Below are positions 1 through 8,065 of a stretch of 61,542 nucleotides of DNA, in pieces. The position numbers and the translations under genes were made by a program. Numbering within the stretch: position 1 is the first letter of the stretch; each line of letters begins with the position of its first letter. The notes under the pieces are model-generated. The model saw nothing but the letters and a program-made list of their open reading frames with translations. It did no database searches and was not told the DNA's origin. Source of the stretch: Frankiales bacterium (GTDB lineage Bacteria > Actinomycetota > Actinomycetes > S36-B12 > CAIYMF01); contig WGLY01000029.1 in NCBI GenBank assembly GCA_016125335.1, positions 1-61,542 of the forward strand, written 5' to 3'.

Positions 1-121
1 GAAGAGCGCTCGGATCGCCGGTCAGCCACGCGATCGGGTCGTGCACGTCCCAGTCCGGGTGGAACCCGAGACCCACCGGACCGAAGCCGGGGGTGGTGTC
101 CCGGTCGTCGACGGCGGTCAT
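1..121 (-). CDS. N-terminal fragment of an unidentified protein
   Basis: Only the first 40 codons lie in the window; the gene runs off the left edge. The ATG at 121 is preceded by a good Shine-Dalgarno sequence, GGGAGG, about eight bases upstream, so the start is well supported. The visible peptide is acidic with no signal peptide or membrane segment: it opens MTAVDDRDTTPGFGPVGLG and continues with aromatic and Asp residues. I do not recognise the family. A TAGCAT hexamer on the minus strand at 167-172 could be its -10 element, and a LexA-like sequence at 151-166 lies between that and the start. Confidence 0.7.
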   Translation of the reverse strand, partial: MTAVDDRDTTPGFGPVGLGFHPDWDVHDPIAWLTGDPSAL

Positions 122-585
122 CAGGCACCTCCCACGAGGTCGGCTGGGGTTCGAACGAATGTAGGAATGCTATCGGAGACCACCGACAGGCACAACCCTC
201 AATCCCCAGCAATCCCAAGGGATTTCGCCGCTCGACTGTCCACAGGGTGTGGACGGCGGAGAGGCGACCGGAGGAGTCAGGACACCGTCGCCGACTCGCG
301 CACAGCGCACGCCGCGGTCCCCGCCCGCCAGGGCGCACGATGCGATCAGCCGGCACGACGGCGGCAGCACGAGATGCCGCCCTTGCGGTCGCCGACTTGC
401 TCACGGCGCGGGCGCAGCGGACCCCCGCCCGCCCGGGCGCACGACGCGATCAGCCGGCACGACGGCGGCAGCACGAGATGCCGCCCTTGCGATCGGCGGC
501 GCACACCGCATGACCGCGACAGTGCATCCTGCAGTCGACGACGGTGCGCGACGAGGGCGCCAGAGAACGGGCCCGCGCCCGCGGA
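122..585. other. Gene-free stretch with an imperfect tandem duplication and short palindromes
   Basis: No open frame here has a convincing start or protein-like composition. The left part (122-180) is the leader and promoter of the gene starting at 121. At 238-254 there is a 7-bp inverted repeat, GTCCACA-GGG-TGTGGAC. At 211-224 there is a short palindrome, AATCCC-AA-GGGATT. From 287 to 495 the sequence is an imperfect tandem duplication with a period of about 101-104 bases. Confidence 0.6.
287..495. repeat. Imperfect tandem duplication, period about 104 bp, each copy with a hairpin
   Basis: Two copies, about 287-387 and 388-495, align with a 101-104 base offset. The best-conserved block starts GGGCGCACGA at 331 and again at 435 and runs about 55 bases with two or three differences. 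Each copy carries the stem GGCGGCA / TGCCGCC with an eight-base loop. No coding function is apparent. Confidence 0.7.
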
Positions 586-948
586 TCACCCGGCGGAGGC
601 GCCCCGGAGCATCGCGTCGAGCTCGGGGTCGGAGCCGAGCTCGCGGACCTCCTGGGCGCAGCGGCACGCGGCGGCCACCTTGGCAGCCCAGGCCAGCGCG
701 TCCTCGCGCGTGGTGACGTCGACCACCGTGATCCCGCTGACGGCGCCGGGCGGCGTGCCTTCAGTGACAGCACCGTCGGGCGTCACGACGCTCGCCGGAG
801 CATGGACGAGACCGCCCGCCAGCACGTAGACCCCGGCGGCGATGGCCTCGCGGGCCACCGCGTGCGCGGCGTCGGCGACCGCGGGCAGCTCGTCGTCCGG
901 GACGTGGTCCATCGCCCCTGCGGCGAAGGTGATCAGGTACGTCGTCAC
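586..948 (-). CDS. YciI-family (YCII-related) protein
   Basis: A 120-residue protein resembling the YCII-related family, small ferredoxin-fold proteins of unclear, possibly catalytic, function. It starts MTTYLITFAAGAMDHVPDDE and has the family pattern of a first beta strand, then a helix containing AVADAAHAVAREAIAAG, then VYVLAGGLV and a late strand GITVVDVTTREDALAWAAK. The GTG start at 948 is preceded by a purine-rich Shine-Dalgarno sequence (GAGAGG). It lies 55 bases downstream of purL on the same strand, but a perfect palindrome sits between them, so cotranscription with the purine genes is uncertain. YciI proteins often accompany sigma factor genes; none is adjacent here. Confidence 0.75.
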   Translation of the reverse strand: MTTYLITFAAGAMDHVPDDELPAVADAAHAVAREAIAAGVYVLAGGLVHAPASVVTPDGAVTEGTPPGAVSGITVVDVTTREDALAWAAKVAAACRCAQEVRELGSDPELDAMLRGASAG

Positions 949-979
949 GTCCCACCTCTCCCGGGTCAGGTCGAGCGCA

Positions 980-995
980 GGCGCCGGCCGGCGCC
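980..995 (-). terminator. 16-bp perfect palindrome after purL
   Basis: GGCGCCGGCCGGCGCC is a perfect palindrome nine bases past the purL stop and before the YciI gene. It could fold as a GC-rich hairpin and end or attenuate purL transcription. There is no T-tract. Confidence 0.4.
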
Positions 996-1003
996 CCGAG
1001 CGG

Positions 1004-3283
1004 TCAGCCGAACAGCGCGGGGAACGTCGCGTCGGCCGCAGCGCGCAGGTCGTGCAGCGACCAGGCGATGGTCTCGCCGAACGCCGGCCCCACGCGCAGC
1101 TCGTCGCCGCCGGTCACCTCGCCGAGCCGCATCACGGGGACGCCGTGCGCCGCGGCGAGCGACTCGAGCTCGGCGGCCGATGCGGGAGCGCACGTGACGA
1201 CGGCTCGGGCCGTCGACTCCGAGAGCAGCAGCACGAAGGCGTCCGCGTCGTCCGGTACGTGGATCGTGGCGCCCGAGCCGGCGCGCAGCGCCATCTCGAC
1301 CAGCGCCTGGGCGAGGCCGCCGTCGCTCACGTCGTGCGCGGCCGTCGCCAGCCCGCGCTCGGAGGCCGCCACGAGCACCTCGGCCAGCGCCCGCTCCGCC
1401 TCGAGGTCCACCGCCGGCGGCAGCCCGCCGAGGTGGCCATGGACGACGTGCGCCCACTCCGAGCCGGCCAGCTCGTCGCGGGTCTCGCCCAGCAGCAGCA
1501 CGACGTCGCCGGCCGCGCCGAAAGCCATCGGCGTGCGCCGCGCGACGTCCTGCATCACCCCGAGGACGCCGACCACCGGGGTCGGGTGGATCGCGACGTC
1601 GCCGGTCTGGTTGTAGAAGCTGACGTTGCCGCCGGTGACCGGGATGCCCAGCTGCTGGCACGCGTCGGCCAGGCCGGTGACGGCCCGCTCGAACTGCCAC
1701 ATCACGTCCGGGTCCTCAGGCGAGCCGAAGTTGAGACAGTTGGTGACGGCGAGCGGCCGCGCGCCGGTGGCCGCCACGTTGCGGTAGGCCTCGGCCAGCG
1801 CCAGCTGGGCGCCGGCGTACGGGTCGAGCTTGGCGAAGCGGCCGTTGCAGTCCGTCGCGAGAGCGACGCCGAGGCCGCTCTCCTCGTCGACGCGCACGAC
1901 GCCGGCGTCTTCGGGCTGCGCGAGCACGGTGTTGCCGAGCACGTAGCGGTCGTACTGCTGGGTGACCCAGGTCTTGGAGGCGAGGTTGGGCGAGCCGACC
2001 AGGCGCAGCACGGTGTCGTGCAGCGAGATCGCGGTGAACGGCCGCTCGAGGCCGTCAGGGCTGGCGGCCTGGAGGTCGTCCTGCCAGGCGGGCCGGGCGT
2101 AGGGGCGCTGGTAGACCGGGCCGTCGTGGGCCACGGTGCGCGGAGGGACGTCGACGATCACCTCGCCGTGCCACTCGATCACGAGCCGGCCGGTGCCGGT
2201 GACCTCGCCGATCACGTCGGCGTCGACGTCCCACTTGGCGCAGATCGCGAGGAACGCGTCGAGGTTGTCCGGCGTCACGACCGCCGCCATGCGCTCCTGC
2301 GACTCGCTCATGAGGATCTCCTCCGGCGTCAGCGTCGCGTCGCGCAGAGGGACGGCGTCGAGCGTCACGTGCATGCCGCCCTCGCCGTTGCTCGCGAGCT
2401 CGCTGGTGGCGCAGGAGATGCCGGCGGCGCCGAGGTCCTGGATGCCCTCCACGAGCCCGGCGTGGAGCAGCTCGAGCGTGCACTCGATGAGCAGCTTCTC
2501 CATGAACGGGTCGCCCACCTGCACCGCCGGGCGCTTGGTGGGGCCGCCGTCCTCGAACGTCTCCGACGCGAGGATCGAGGCGCCGCCGATGCCGTCGCCG
2601 CCGGTCTTGGCGCCGTAGAGCACGACGAGGTTGCCGACACCGCGCGCGCTCGCGAGGTGGATGTCCTCGTGGCGCAGCGTGCCGACGCACAGCGCGTTGA
2701 CGAGGGGGTTGCCCTGGTAGCACGGGTCAAAGACGACCTCGCCGCCGATGTTGGGCAGGCCGAGGCAGTTGCCGTAGCCGCCGATGCCGGCCACGACGCC
2801 GGGCAGCACGCGGTGGGTGTCGGGGTGGTCGGCGGCGCCGAAGCGCAGCGGGTCCATCACCGCGACCGGGCGCGCGCCCATCGAGATGATGTCGCGCACG
2901 ATCCCGCCGATGCCGGTCGCGGCTCCCTGGTAGGGCTCGACGTAGGACGGGTGGTTGTGCGACTCCACCTTGAAGGTGACCGCCCAGCCCTGGCCGATGT
3001 CGACCACGCCGGCGTTCTCGCCGATGCCCACCAGCAGCGTGTCGGTCTCCGGCTTCTTCTCGCCGAACTGGCGCAGGTGCACCTTGCTGGACTTGTAGGA
3101 GCAGTGCTCGCTCCACATCACGCTGTACATCGCGAGCTCCGCGCTGGTGGGGCGGCGGCCGAGGATCTCGCGGATGTCGGCGTACTCGTTGTCGCGCAGG
3201 CCCAGCTGGGCGTACGGCTGCTCGCGCTCCGGGTGGGCGTACGCGTCGGCGACGGTGTCGGTGTGGCGCTGGCCGGTCGTCAT
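1004..3283 (-). CDS. purL: Phosphoribosylformylglycinamidine synthase, large subunit PurL
   Basis: PurL converts FGAR to FGAM using ATP and ammonia delivered by PurQ, the fourth step of de novo purine synthesis. The 759-residue length fits the small multi-subunit PurL. Visible features are EHCSYKSSK near the N-terminus, the nucleotide and metal segment [34 protein letters not shown], and the second-half motifs [11 protein letters not shown] and [13 protein letters not shown] start it at the ATG 3283, whose ATGA overlaps the purQ stop; a longer open frame upstream only reads across purQ out of frame. It ends the purS-purQ-purL unit, with each start overlapping the preceding stop, so translational coupling and a 1:1:1-type complex are expected. 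Confidence 0.97.
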   Translation of the reverse strand: MTTGQRHTDTVADAYAHPEREQPYAQLGLRDNEYADIREILGRRPTSAELAMYSVMWSEHCSYKSSKVHLRQFGEKKPETDTLLVGIGENAGVVDIGQGWAVTFKVESHNHPSYVEPYQGAATGIGGIVRDIISMGARPVAVMDPLRFGAADHPDTHRVLPGVVAGIGGYGNCLGLPNIGGEVVFDPCYQGNPLVNALCVGTLRHEDIHLASARGVGNLVVLYGAKTGGDGIGGASILASETFEDGGPTKRPAVQVGDPFMEKLLIECTLELLHAGLVEGIQDLGAAGISCATSELASNGEGGMHVTLDAVPLRDATLTPEEILMSESQERMAAVVTPDNLDAFLAICAKWDVDADVIGEVTGTGRLVIEWHGEVIVDVPPRTVAHDGPVYQRPYARPAWQDDLQAASPDGLERPFTAISLHDTVLRLVGSPNLASKTWVTQQYDRYVLGNTVLAQPEDAGVVRVDEESGLGVALATDCNGRFAKLDPYAGAQLALAEAYRNVAATGARPLAVTNCLNFGSPEDPDVMWQFERAVTGLADACQQLGIPVTGGNVSFYNQTGDVAIHPTPVVGVLGVMQDVARRTPMAFGAAGDVVLLLGETRDELAGSEWAHVVHGHLGGLPPAVDLEAERALAEVLVAASERGLATAAHDVSDGGLAQALVEMALRAGSGATIHVPDDADAFVLLLSESTARAVVTCAPASAAELESLAAAHGVPVMRLGEVTGGDELRVGPAFGETIAWSLHDLRAAADATFPALFG

Positions 3284-3951
3284 GCCTCGACGAGACCCTT
3301 CAGGATCGAGGTGAAGAAGCCGAGCCCGTCGGTGCTCGGGCCGGTGAGCGGCTCGACGGCGTGCTCGGGGTGCGGCATCAGGCCTACGACGTTGCCGCGG
3401 GCGTTGCTGATGCCGGCGATGTCGCGACGGCTGCCGTTGGGGTTGAGCTCGAGGTAGCGGGCCACGACGCGGCCCTCCCCCTCGAGCCGGTCGAGCGTGG
3501 CCTCGTCGGCGACGTAGCCGCCCTCGCCGTTCTTGAGCGGCACCACGATCTCCTGCCCCTCGTCGTACGCCGAGGTCCACGCGGTGGAGGTCGACTCGAT
3601 GCGCAGGCGCTGGTCGCGGCAGATGAAGTGCAGGTGGTCGTTGCGCACCAGCGCACCGGGCAGCAGGTGCGACTCGCAGAGCACCTGGAAGCCGTTGCAG
3701 ATGCCGAGCACGGGCAGCCCGCCCTCGGCCGCGGCCACGAGCGGGCCCATCACGGGCGCGAAGCGGGCGATCGCGCCGCACCGCAGGTAGTCGCCGTAGG
3801 AGAAGCCGCCGGGCAGCACCACGGCGTCGACCGCGTGCAGGTCGGCGTCGCCGTGCCAGAGCTCGACCGCCTCACCGCCGGCGACCCGCACCGCGCGGGC
3901 GGCGTCGCGGTCGTCGAGCGAGCCGGGGAAGGTGACGACCCCGACCCTCAT
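3280..3951 (-). CDS. purQ: Phosphoribosylformylglycinamidine synthase subunit PurQ (glutaminase)
   Basis: PurQ is the glutamine amidotransferase that supplies ammonia to PurL. The 223-residue protein is a class I glutaminase: it starts [20 protein letters not shown], has the oxyanion-region segment [15 protein letters not shown], the nucleophile Cys in [14 protein letters not shown], and the His-Glu pair in [10 protein letters not shown]. Start and stop overlap the neighbours by four bases (ATGA with purS at 3948-3951 and with purL at 3280-3283). Length and motifs are normal for the bacterial PurSQL type. Confidence 0.97.
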   Translation of the reverse strand: MRVGVVTFPGSLDDRDAARAVRVAGGEAVELWHGDADLHAVDAVVLPGGFSYGDYLRCGAIARFAPVMGPLVAAAEGGLPVLGICNGFQVLCESHLLPGALVRNDHLHFICRDQRLRIESTSTAWTSAYDEGQEIVVPLKNGEGGYVADEATLDRLEGEGRVVARYLELNPNGSRRDIAGISNARGNVVGLMPHPEHAVEPLTGPSTDGLGFFTSILKGLVEA

Positions 3952-4196
3952 GCGGTGACCTCGCGGACGACGTAGTCCTCGATCACCGGGTTGGACAGCA
4001 GCGAGCCGGCCAGCTCGTGGATCTGCGCCAGCCGGGCCTCGTCGACCTCGCCGTCGAGCTCGAGCGCGAAGGACTTGCCCTGGCGGACGGAGGTGACCCC
4101 GGCGAGGCCGAGGCGGCCGAGCGCGCCCTCGACGGCCTTGCCCTGCGGGTCGAGGATCTCGGGCTTGAGCATGACGTCGACGACGACGCGGGCCAC
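3948..4196 (-). CDS. purS: Phosphoribosylformylglycinamidine synthase subunit PurS
   Basis: PurS is the small structural subunit that bridges PurQ and PurL. The 82-residue sequence has the typical [22 protein letters not shown] opening seen in the family (shown in two pieces: [12 protein letters not shown], then [12 protein letters not shown]), and a late [10 protein letters not shown]. It begins with GTG at 4196; GGAG at 4203-4206 is a suitable ribosome site six bases upstream. TAGGAT on the minus strand at 4237-4242 is the likely -10 element, giving a leader of roughly 35 bases, so this is the first gene of the purSQL operon. Confidence 0.95.
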   Translation of the reverse strand: MARVVVDVMLKPEILDPQGKAVEGALGRLGLAGVTSVRQGKSFALELDGEVDEARLAQIHELAGSLLSNPVIEDYVVREVTA

Positions 4197-4236
4197 GGAG
4201 CGCTCCAGGGGGAGGGGTGGTCAGGCGGTACGCCGC

Positions 4237-4242
4237 ATCCTA
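4237..4242 (-). promoter_or_regulatory. -10 element of the purSQL operon
   Basis: TAGGAT on the minus strand, about 40 bases before the purS GTG. The short leader carries GGAG as ribosome site. No clear -35 is visible. Confidence 0.45.
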
Positions 4243-4277
4243 TCCGTCCGCGGGGGTGCCACTCTCCGCCGGAGCGA

Positions 4278-4329
4278 GCGGGCGCACGCCGCGCCGGTCC
4301 CGTTGCCGGGCCTCGACCGGTGCGCCCGC
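4278..4329 (-). terminator. Hairpin terminator after galE
   Basis: Arms GCGGGCGCAC (4278-4287) and GTGCGCCCGC (4320-4329) pair perfectly over 10 bp, with an additional CCGGT/ACCGG pair inside. It begins one base after the galE stop. GC-rich, without a T-tract. Confidence 0.6.
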
Positions 4330-4330
4330 C

Positions 4331-5335
4331 TCAGCCCAGGCGGGCGGTGCCCGCGGCCGCCGCCCCGGACCAGGCCGCCCAGGCCGAGGAGACCATGGCG
4401 GCCAGGTCGTGGGTGGCCCGCCAGCCCAGGTCGGCCTCCGCGCGGGCGGCCGAGGTGACGATCCGGGCCGGGTCGCCGGGGCGCCGAGCCCCCACCGCGT
4501 AAGGCACGGGGCGGCCCACCTCCGCCTCCACGGCGGCGATGATCTCCTTCACCGACACCCCGCGGCCCAGGCCGAGGTTGTACGCCGGGGCCAGGGGGGC
4601 GCCCGAGGCCAGCGCCCGGGCGGCCGCCACGTGGGCGGTGGCGACGTCGGCGACGTGGATGTAGTCGCGCACGCACGAGCCGTCCGGGGTCGGATAGTCC
4701 TCGCCGTTGACCGTGAACGTCTCGCCGCGCAGGACGGCGTCGAGCAGGATCGGGAACAGGTTGTGCGGGCTGACGTCGTAGACCTCGGGCGAGCCGGAGC
4801 CCACGACGTTGAAGTAGCGCAGGCTGGTGTGCCGCAGCGGCGGCCGGCCGGCCAGCTCGTCGGCCCGCGCGACGTCGCGCAGCAGCCACTCGCCGATCAG
4901 CTTGCCCTCGCCGTAGGGCGACTCCGGCCGCTTGTCGGTGTCCTCGGTGACCAGGTCGACGTCGGGAGTGCCGAACACCGCGGCCGAGCTGGAGAACACG
5001 ACGTCGCGCACGCCGGCCCGCACGCACTCGGCGAGCAGCACGCGGGTGCCCTCGACGTTGACGCGGTAGGACTCCAGCGGCTCGCGCACGGACACCCCCG
5101 CGTACTTCAGCGCCGCCACGTGCACGACACCGGTGACCCCGTGCTCGCGCAGCACGCCGGCCACCGTGGCGGCGTCGGTGATCGAGCCCTCCACCAGCGG
5201 CACGCCGTCGGGCAGGAACTCGCGGCGTCCGCTGGAGAGGTCGTCCAGGACGACGACGGTCAGGCCCTCGTCGAGGAACGCGCGGACGACGTGCGAGCCG
5301 ACGTACCCGGCGCCACCGGTGACCAGCCATGTCAT
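4331..5335 (-). CDS. galE: UDP-glucose 4-epimerase
   Basis: GalE interconverts UDP-glucose and UDP-galactose using tightly bound NAD. The 334-residue extended short-chain dehydrogenase has the Rossmann motif TGGAGYVGSH at the N-terminus, the Ser of SSSAAVFG, and the catalytic YGEGK (Tyr-x-x-x-Lys) near residue 145. It also has RYFNVVGS and the substrate-domain segment GSCVRDYIHVADVA typical of GalE. TAGGGT on the minus strand at 5343-5348, seven bases before the ATG, suggests a leaderless transcript. It stands between purS and purC but has its own promoter and terminator, so it is probably independent of the purine genes. Confidence 0.93.
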   Translation of the reverse strand: MTWLVTGGAGYVGSHVVRAFLDEGLTVVVLDDLSSGRREFLPDGVPLVEGSITDAATVAGVLREHGVTGVVHVAALKYAGVSVREPLESYRVNVEGTRVLLAECVRAGVRDVVFSSSAAVFGTPDVDLVTEDTDKRPESPYGEGKLIGEWLLRDVARADELAGRPPLRHTSLRYFNVVGSGSPEVYDVSPHNLFPILLDAVLRGETFTVNGEDYPTPDGSCVRDYIHVADVATAHVAAARALASGAPLAPAYNLGLGRGVSVKEIIAAVEAEVGRPVPYAVGARRPGDPARIVTSAARAEADLGWRATHDLAAMVSSAWAAWSGAAAAGTARLG

Positions 5336-5342
5336 GGCGGCA

Positions 5343-5348
5343 ACCCTA
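5343..5348 (-). promoter_or_regulatory. -10 element for a leaderless galE transcript
   Basis: TAGGGT with seven bases to the ATG at 5335. No Shine-Dalgarno sequence fits between them. Confidence 0.5.
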
Positions 5349-5497
5349 GCCAGGGCGCCTGGCGGTGGTCTGTCCGCCGGATGTCCGCGACCTGAGGGCC
5401 GGACGGTCGGCTCCGCGTCCCGAGCCGCAGGCGGTGGCGCGCGCGGCCGGGGTGGCGGACGACCGAGGGGCGGCCCGAGGGACGGGCGGGGTGCTGG

Positions 5498-6394
5498 TCA
5501 GGCGAAGCGCTTGCCGGTGAGCCGCTCGTAGGCCTCGACGTACTTCTCCCGGGTGCGCTCGACGACGTCGTCGGGCAGCGGCGGGGGCGCCTCGCCGGAG
5601 TGCCGGTCCCAGCCGGAGGCGGGCGAGGTGAGCCAGTCGCGCACGAACTGCTTGTCGTAGGACACCTGCGCGTGGCCGGGCTCCCAGGTGTCGGCCGGCC
5701 AGTAGCGGCTCGAGTCGGGGGTGAGCACCTCGTCGGCCAGCACGATGCTGCCGTCCGGGCGGGAGCCGAACTCGAGCTTGGTGTCGGCGAGGATGATGCC
5801 GCGCTCGGCGGCGATCGAGGCCGCGCGCTCGTACACCTGGAGCGTGAGCCGGCGCAGGGTCTGCGCCTCGTCCTGCCCGACCGTGGCGACCACCTGGTCG
5901 AAGGTGACGTTCTCGTCGTGGTCGCCGAGGGCGGCCTTGGTGGCGGGGGTGAAGATCGGCTTGGGCAACTTCGAGCCGTCGACCAGCCCGGGCGGCAGGC
6001 CGACGCCGCAGACCGCGCGGGTCTCGGCGTACTCGGCCAGGCCCGAGCCGGTGAGGTAGCCGCGGGCGACGCACTCGACCGGGAACATGTCGAGGCGGCT
6101 GCACACCATGGCGCGACGGGCCACGGAGTCCGGCACCCGGGTGGTGATGACGTGGTTGGGCACGATGTCCGAGAGCCGGTCGAACCACCACAGGCTCATG
6201 GCCGTGAGGATCCGGCCCTTGTCCGGGATCGGCGTCGGGAGCACCCAGTCGTAGGCCGAGATGCGGTCGCTGGCCACGAACAGCAGGCGGCCGTCCGGGT
6301 CCTCGTAGAGGTCGCGGACCTTGCCGGAGTAGACGTGCCGGTAGCCCTCAGGGAGCTGGTAGGTGGGGGCGGGGATGCTCTGGGCGCTGGCCAC
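5498..6394 (-). CDS. purC: Phosphoribosylaminoimidazole-succinocarboxamide synthase
   Basis: PurC (SAICAR synthase) joins aspartate to CAIR with ATP hydrolysis. The 298-residue protein carries [11 protein letters not shown], the family signature [36 protein letters not shown] and the late [14 protein letters not shown]. It starts with GTG at 6394; TAGGGT at 6401-6406 lies six bases upstream, so the message is probably leaderless. The 163 bases after its stop, before galE, contain a short CGGCTC/GAGCCG stem at 5408-5427 but no strong terminator. An inverted-repeat element at 6421-6485 separates it from purB. Confidence 0.96.
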   Translation of the reverse strand: MASAQSIPAPTYQLPEGYRHVYSGKVRDLYEDPDGRLLFVASDRISAYDWVLPTPIPDKGRILTAMSLWWFDRLSDIVPNHVITTRVPDSVARRAMVCSRLDMFPVECVARGYLTGSGLAEYAETRAVCGVGLPPGLVDGSKLPKPIFTPATKAALGDHDENVTFDQVVATVGQDEAQTLRRLTLQVYERAASIAAERGIILADTKLEFGSRPDGSIVLADEVLTPDSSRYWPADTWEPGHAQVSYDKQFVRDWLTSPASGWDRHSGEAPPPLPDDVVERTREKYVEAYERLTGKRFA

Positions 6395-6400
6395 GTCCCG

Positions 6401-6406
6401 ACCCTA
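6401..6406 (-). promoter_or_regulatory. -10 element for a leaderless purC transcript
   Basis: TAGGGT six bases before the GTG at 6394, leaving no room for a ribosome-binding site. It lies between the repeat element and the gene. Confidence 0.55.
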
Positions 6407-6420
6407 CCCGCGACCCCCCA

Positions 6421-6485
6421 CCGTCGTTACTGCCCGAAAGCGCGGATCCGGGCCCGGTCTCCGGTCGTTCGGGCAGTAACGACGG
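6421..6485. repeat. Palindromic element, copy 1 (CGTCGTTACTGCC family)
   Basis: Perfect 18-bp arms, CCGTCGTTACTGCCCGAA (6421-6438) and its reverse complement (6468-6485), enclose 29 bases. Short C and G runs flank it, extending the symmetry. It starts 11 bases past the purB stop, in the purB-purC gap. Four relatives occur at 14119, 18914, 26534 and 47412. Confidence 0.9.
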
Positions 6486-6495
6486 GGGGGTCTGG

Positions 6496-7929
6496 TCAGA
6501 GGATGGGCTCGGGGGCGTAGACGGCGGCGTCGGGGCGCTCGGCGACCAGGTGCTCCACCTCGTCGACGACGGCGGCCACCTGGGCGCGAGCGGCACCGGT
6601 GAACTCGATGGGCTCGGAGACGAGCTCGTCGAGCTGCTCGCGGGTGAGGCCGAGGCGGGGGTCGGCCGCCAGGCGGTCGAAGAGGTCGTTGTGCTCGGTG
6701 CCCTTCTCGCGCATCTCGAGCCCGACGGCCACCGCGTGCTCCTTGATCGCCTCGTGCGCTGCCTCCCGGCCGACACCGTTCTTCACGGCGGCGATGAGCA
6801 CCTTGGTGGTGGCGAGGAAGGGCAGGTAGCGGCGCAGCTCGCGCTCGGCCACCGCGGGGTAGGCGCCGAACTCGTCGAGCACGGTGAGGAAGGTCTCCAG
6901 CAGCCCGTCGATGGTGAAGAACGCGTCGGGCAGGGCGACCCGGCGCACCACCGAGCAGAAGACGTCGCCCTCGTTCCACTGCGCGCCGGCGAGCTCGGCC
7001 ACCATCGAGGCGTAGCCGCGCAGCACCACGGCGAAGCCGTTGATGCGCTCGGCCGAGCGGCTGTTCATCTTGTGCGGCATGGCCGAGGAGCCGACCTGCC
7101 CCGGCTGGAACCCCTCGGTGACCAGCTCGTTGCCCGCCATGAGCCGCAGGGTCATCGCGAACGACGACGGCCCCGCCGCGAGCTGCACGAGCGCCGAGAC
7201 CACGTCGTGGTCGAGCGAGCGCGGGTAGACCTGGCCGACGCTGGTGAACACGTGCGTGAAGCCGAGGTGCGCGGCGACGCGGTCCTCGAGCTCGTCGAGC
7301 TTGCCCTGGTCGCCGTCGAGCAGGTCGAGCATGTCCTGCGCGGTGCCCATCGGGCCCTTGACGCCGCGCAGCGGGTAGCGGGCGATGAGCTCCTCGAGCC
7401 GGCGGTGCGCCACGAGCAGCTCGTCGGCGGCGCTGGCGAACCGCTTGCCCAGCGTGGTCATCTGCGCCGCGACGTTGTGCGAGCGCCCGGCGATGGCGAG
7501 CTCGTCGTACTCGACGGCGTGGGCCGCCAGCCGCGCCAGCACGGCGACGACCTTGTCGCGGGTGAGCTGCATCGACGAGAGCACCTGGAGCTGCTCGACG
7601 TTCTCGGTGAGGTCGCGGCTGGTCATGCCCTTGTGCACGTGCTCGTGGCCCGCGAGCGCGGAGAACTCCTCGATCCGCGCCTTCACGTCGTGCCGGGTGA
7701 CCTTCTCCCGCTCGCGGATCGACCCGAGGTCGACCTGGTCGACCACCGCCTCGTAGGCCTCCACGACGCCGTCCGGCACGTCGATCCCGAGGTCGCGCTG
7801 GGCGCGCAGGACGGCGATCCACAGCCGCCGCTCGAGGACGATCTTGTGCTCGGGCGACCAGATCGTCGCCATGGCCGTGCTCGCGTAGCGCGAGGCGAGG
7901 ACGTCGGGGATCGCGGGAGTGCTGGGCAT
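6496..7929 (-). CDS. purB: Adenylosuccinate lyase
   Basis: PurB cleaves SAICAR to AICAR and adenylosuccinate to AMP, releasing fumarate. The 477-residue start MPSTPAIPDVLASRYAS is the usual actinobacterial beginning, followed by IWSPEHKIVLERRLW. The fumarase/aspartase superfamily signature GSSAMPHKMNSR is present near residue 295, and the segments RSHNVAAQMTTLGKR and GMTSRDLTENVEQ hold the expected catalytic-site residues. I choose the ATG at 7929, with GAAGG about nine bases upstream; a longer frame upstream has no family support. A palindromic element follows the stop closely and may end the transcript. Confidence 0.96.
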   Translation of the reverse strand: MPSTPAIPDVLASRYASTAMATIWSPEHKIVLERRLWIAVLRAQRDLGIDVPDGVVEAYEAVVDQVDLGSIREREKVTRHDVKARIEEFSALAGHEHVHKGMTSRDLTENVEQLQVLSSMQLTRDKVVAVLARLAAHAVEYDELAIAGRSHNVAAQMTTLGKRFASAADELLVAHRRLEELIARYPLRGVKGPMGTAQDMLDLLDGDQGKLDELEDRVAAHLGFTHVFTSVGQVYPRSLDHDVVSALVQLAAGPSSFAMTLRLMAGNELVTEGFQPGQVGSSAMPHKMNSRSAERINGFAVVLRGYASMVAELAGAQWNEGDVFCSVVRRVALPDAFFTIDGLLETFLTVLDEFGAYPAVAERELRRYLPFLATTKVLIAAVKNGVGREAAHEAIKEHAVAVGLEMREKGTEHNDLFDRLAADPRLGLTREQLDELVSEPIEFTGAARAQVAAVVDEVEHLVAERPDAAVYAPEPIL

Positions 7930-8065
7930 GCGCTGGCCTTCACGGTCGGGGCGAGGCCGTCGCCCGGGGGTCGGCGGACGACGACGGCCCATCCTCTCAG
8001 GTGCCGCCGCCGGGGACGGCGCACCGACCGACCCGGAGTGCCGGTCGCCGGCGGGAGGTGTCGGG

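Noticed and set aside
236-256. Replication origin
   Set aside because: Only two imperfect DnaA-like boxes, no cluster, no A+T-rich unwinding region and no dnaA or dnaN nearby.
842-3457. Long plus-strand open frame opposite purL and purQ
   Set aside because: It is a mirror of a GC-rich gene, with His/Arg/Val-rich composition and no family similarity. The same applies to long frames opposite purD (10255-13365), clpB-hspR (29326-33282) and dnaK-grpE (34749-37511).
3284-3781. N-terminal extension of purL
   Set aside because: The extension is Arg-rich and out-of-frame with purQ; the ATGA overlap at 3280-3283 and family alignment place the start at 3283.
6421-6485. Classical Rho-independent terminator
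   Set aside because: The palindrome has no following T-tract on either strand, recurs with conserved sequence elsewhere, and one copy lies between two start codons. A dispersed repeat explains it better, though it may still affect termination.
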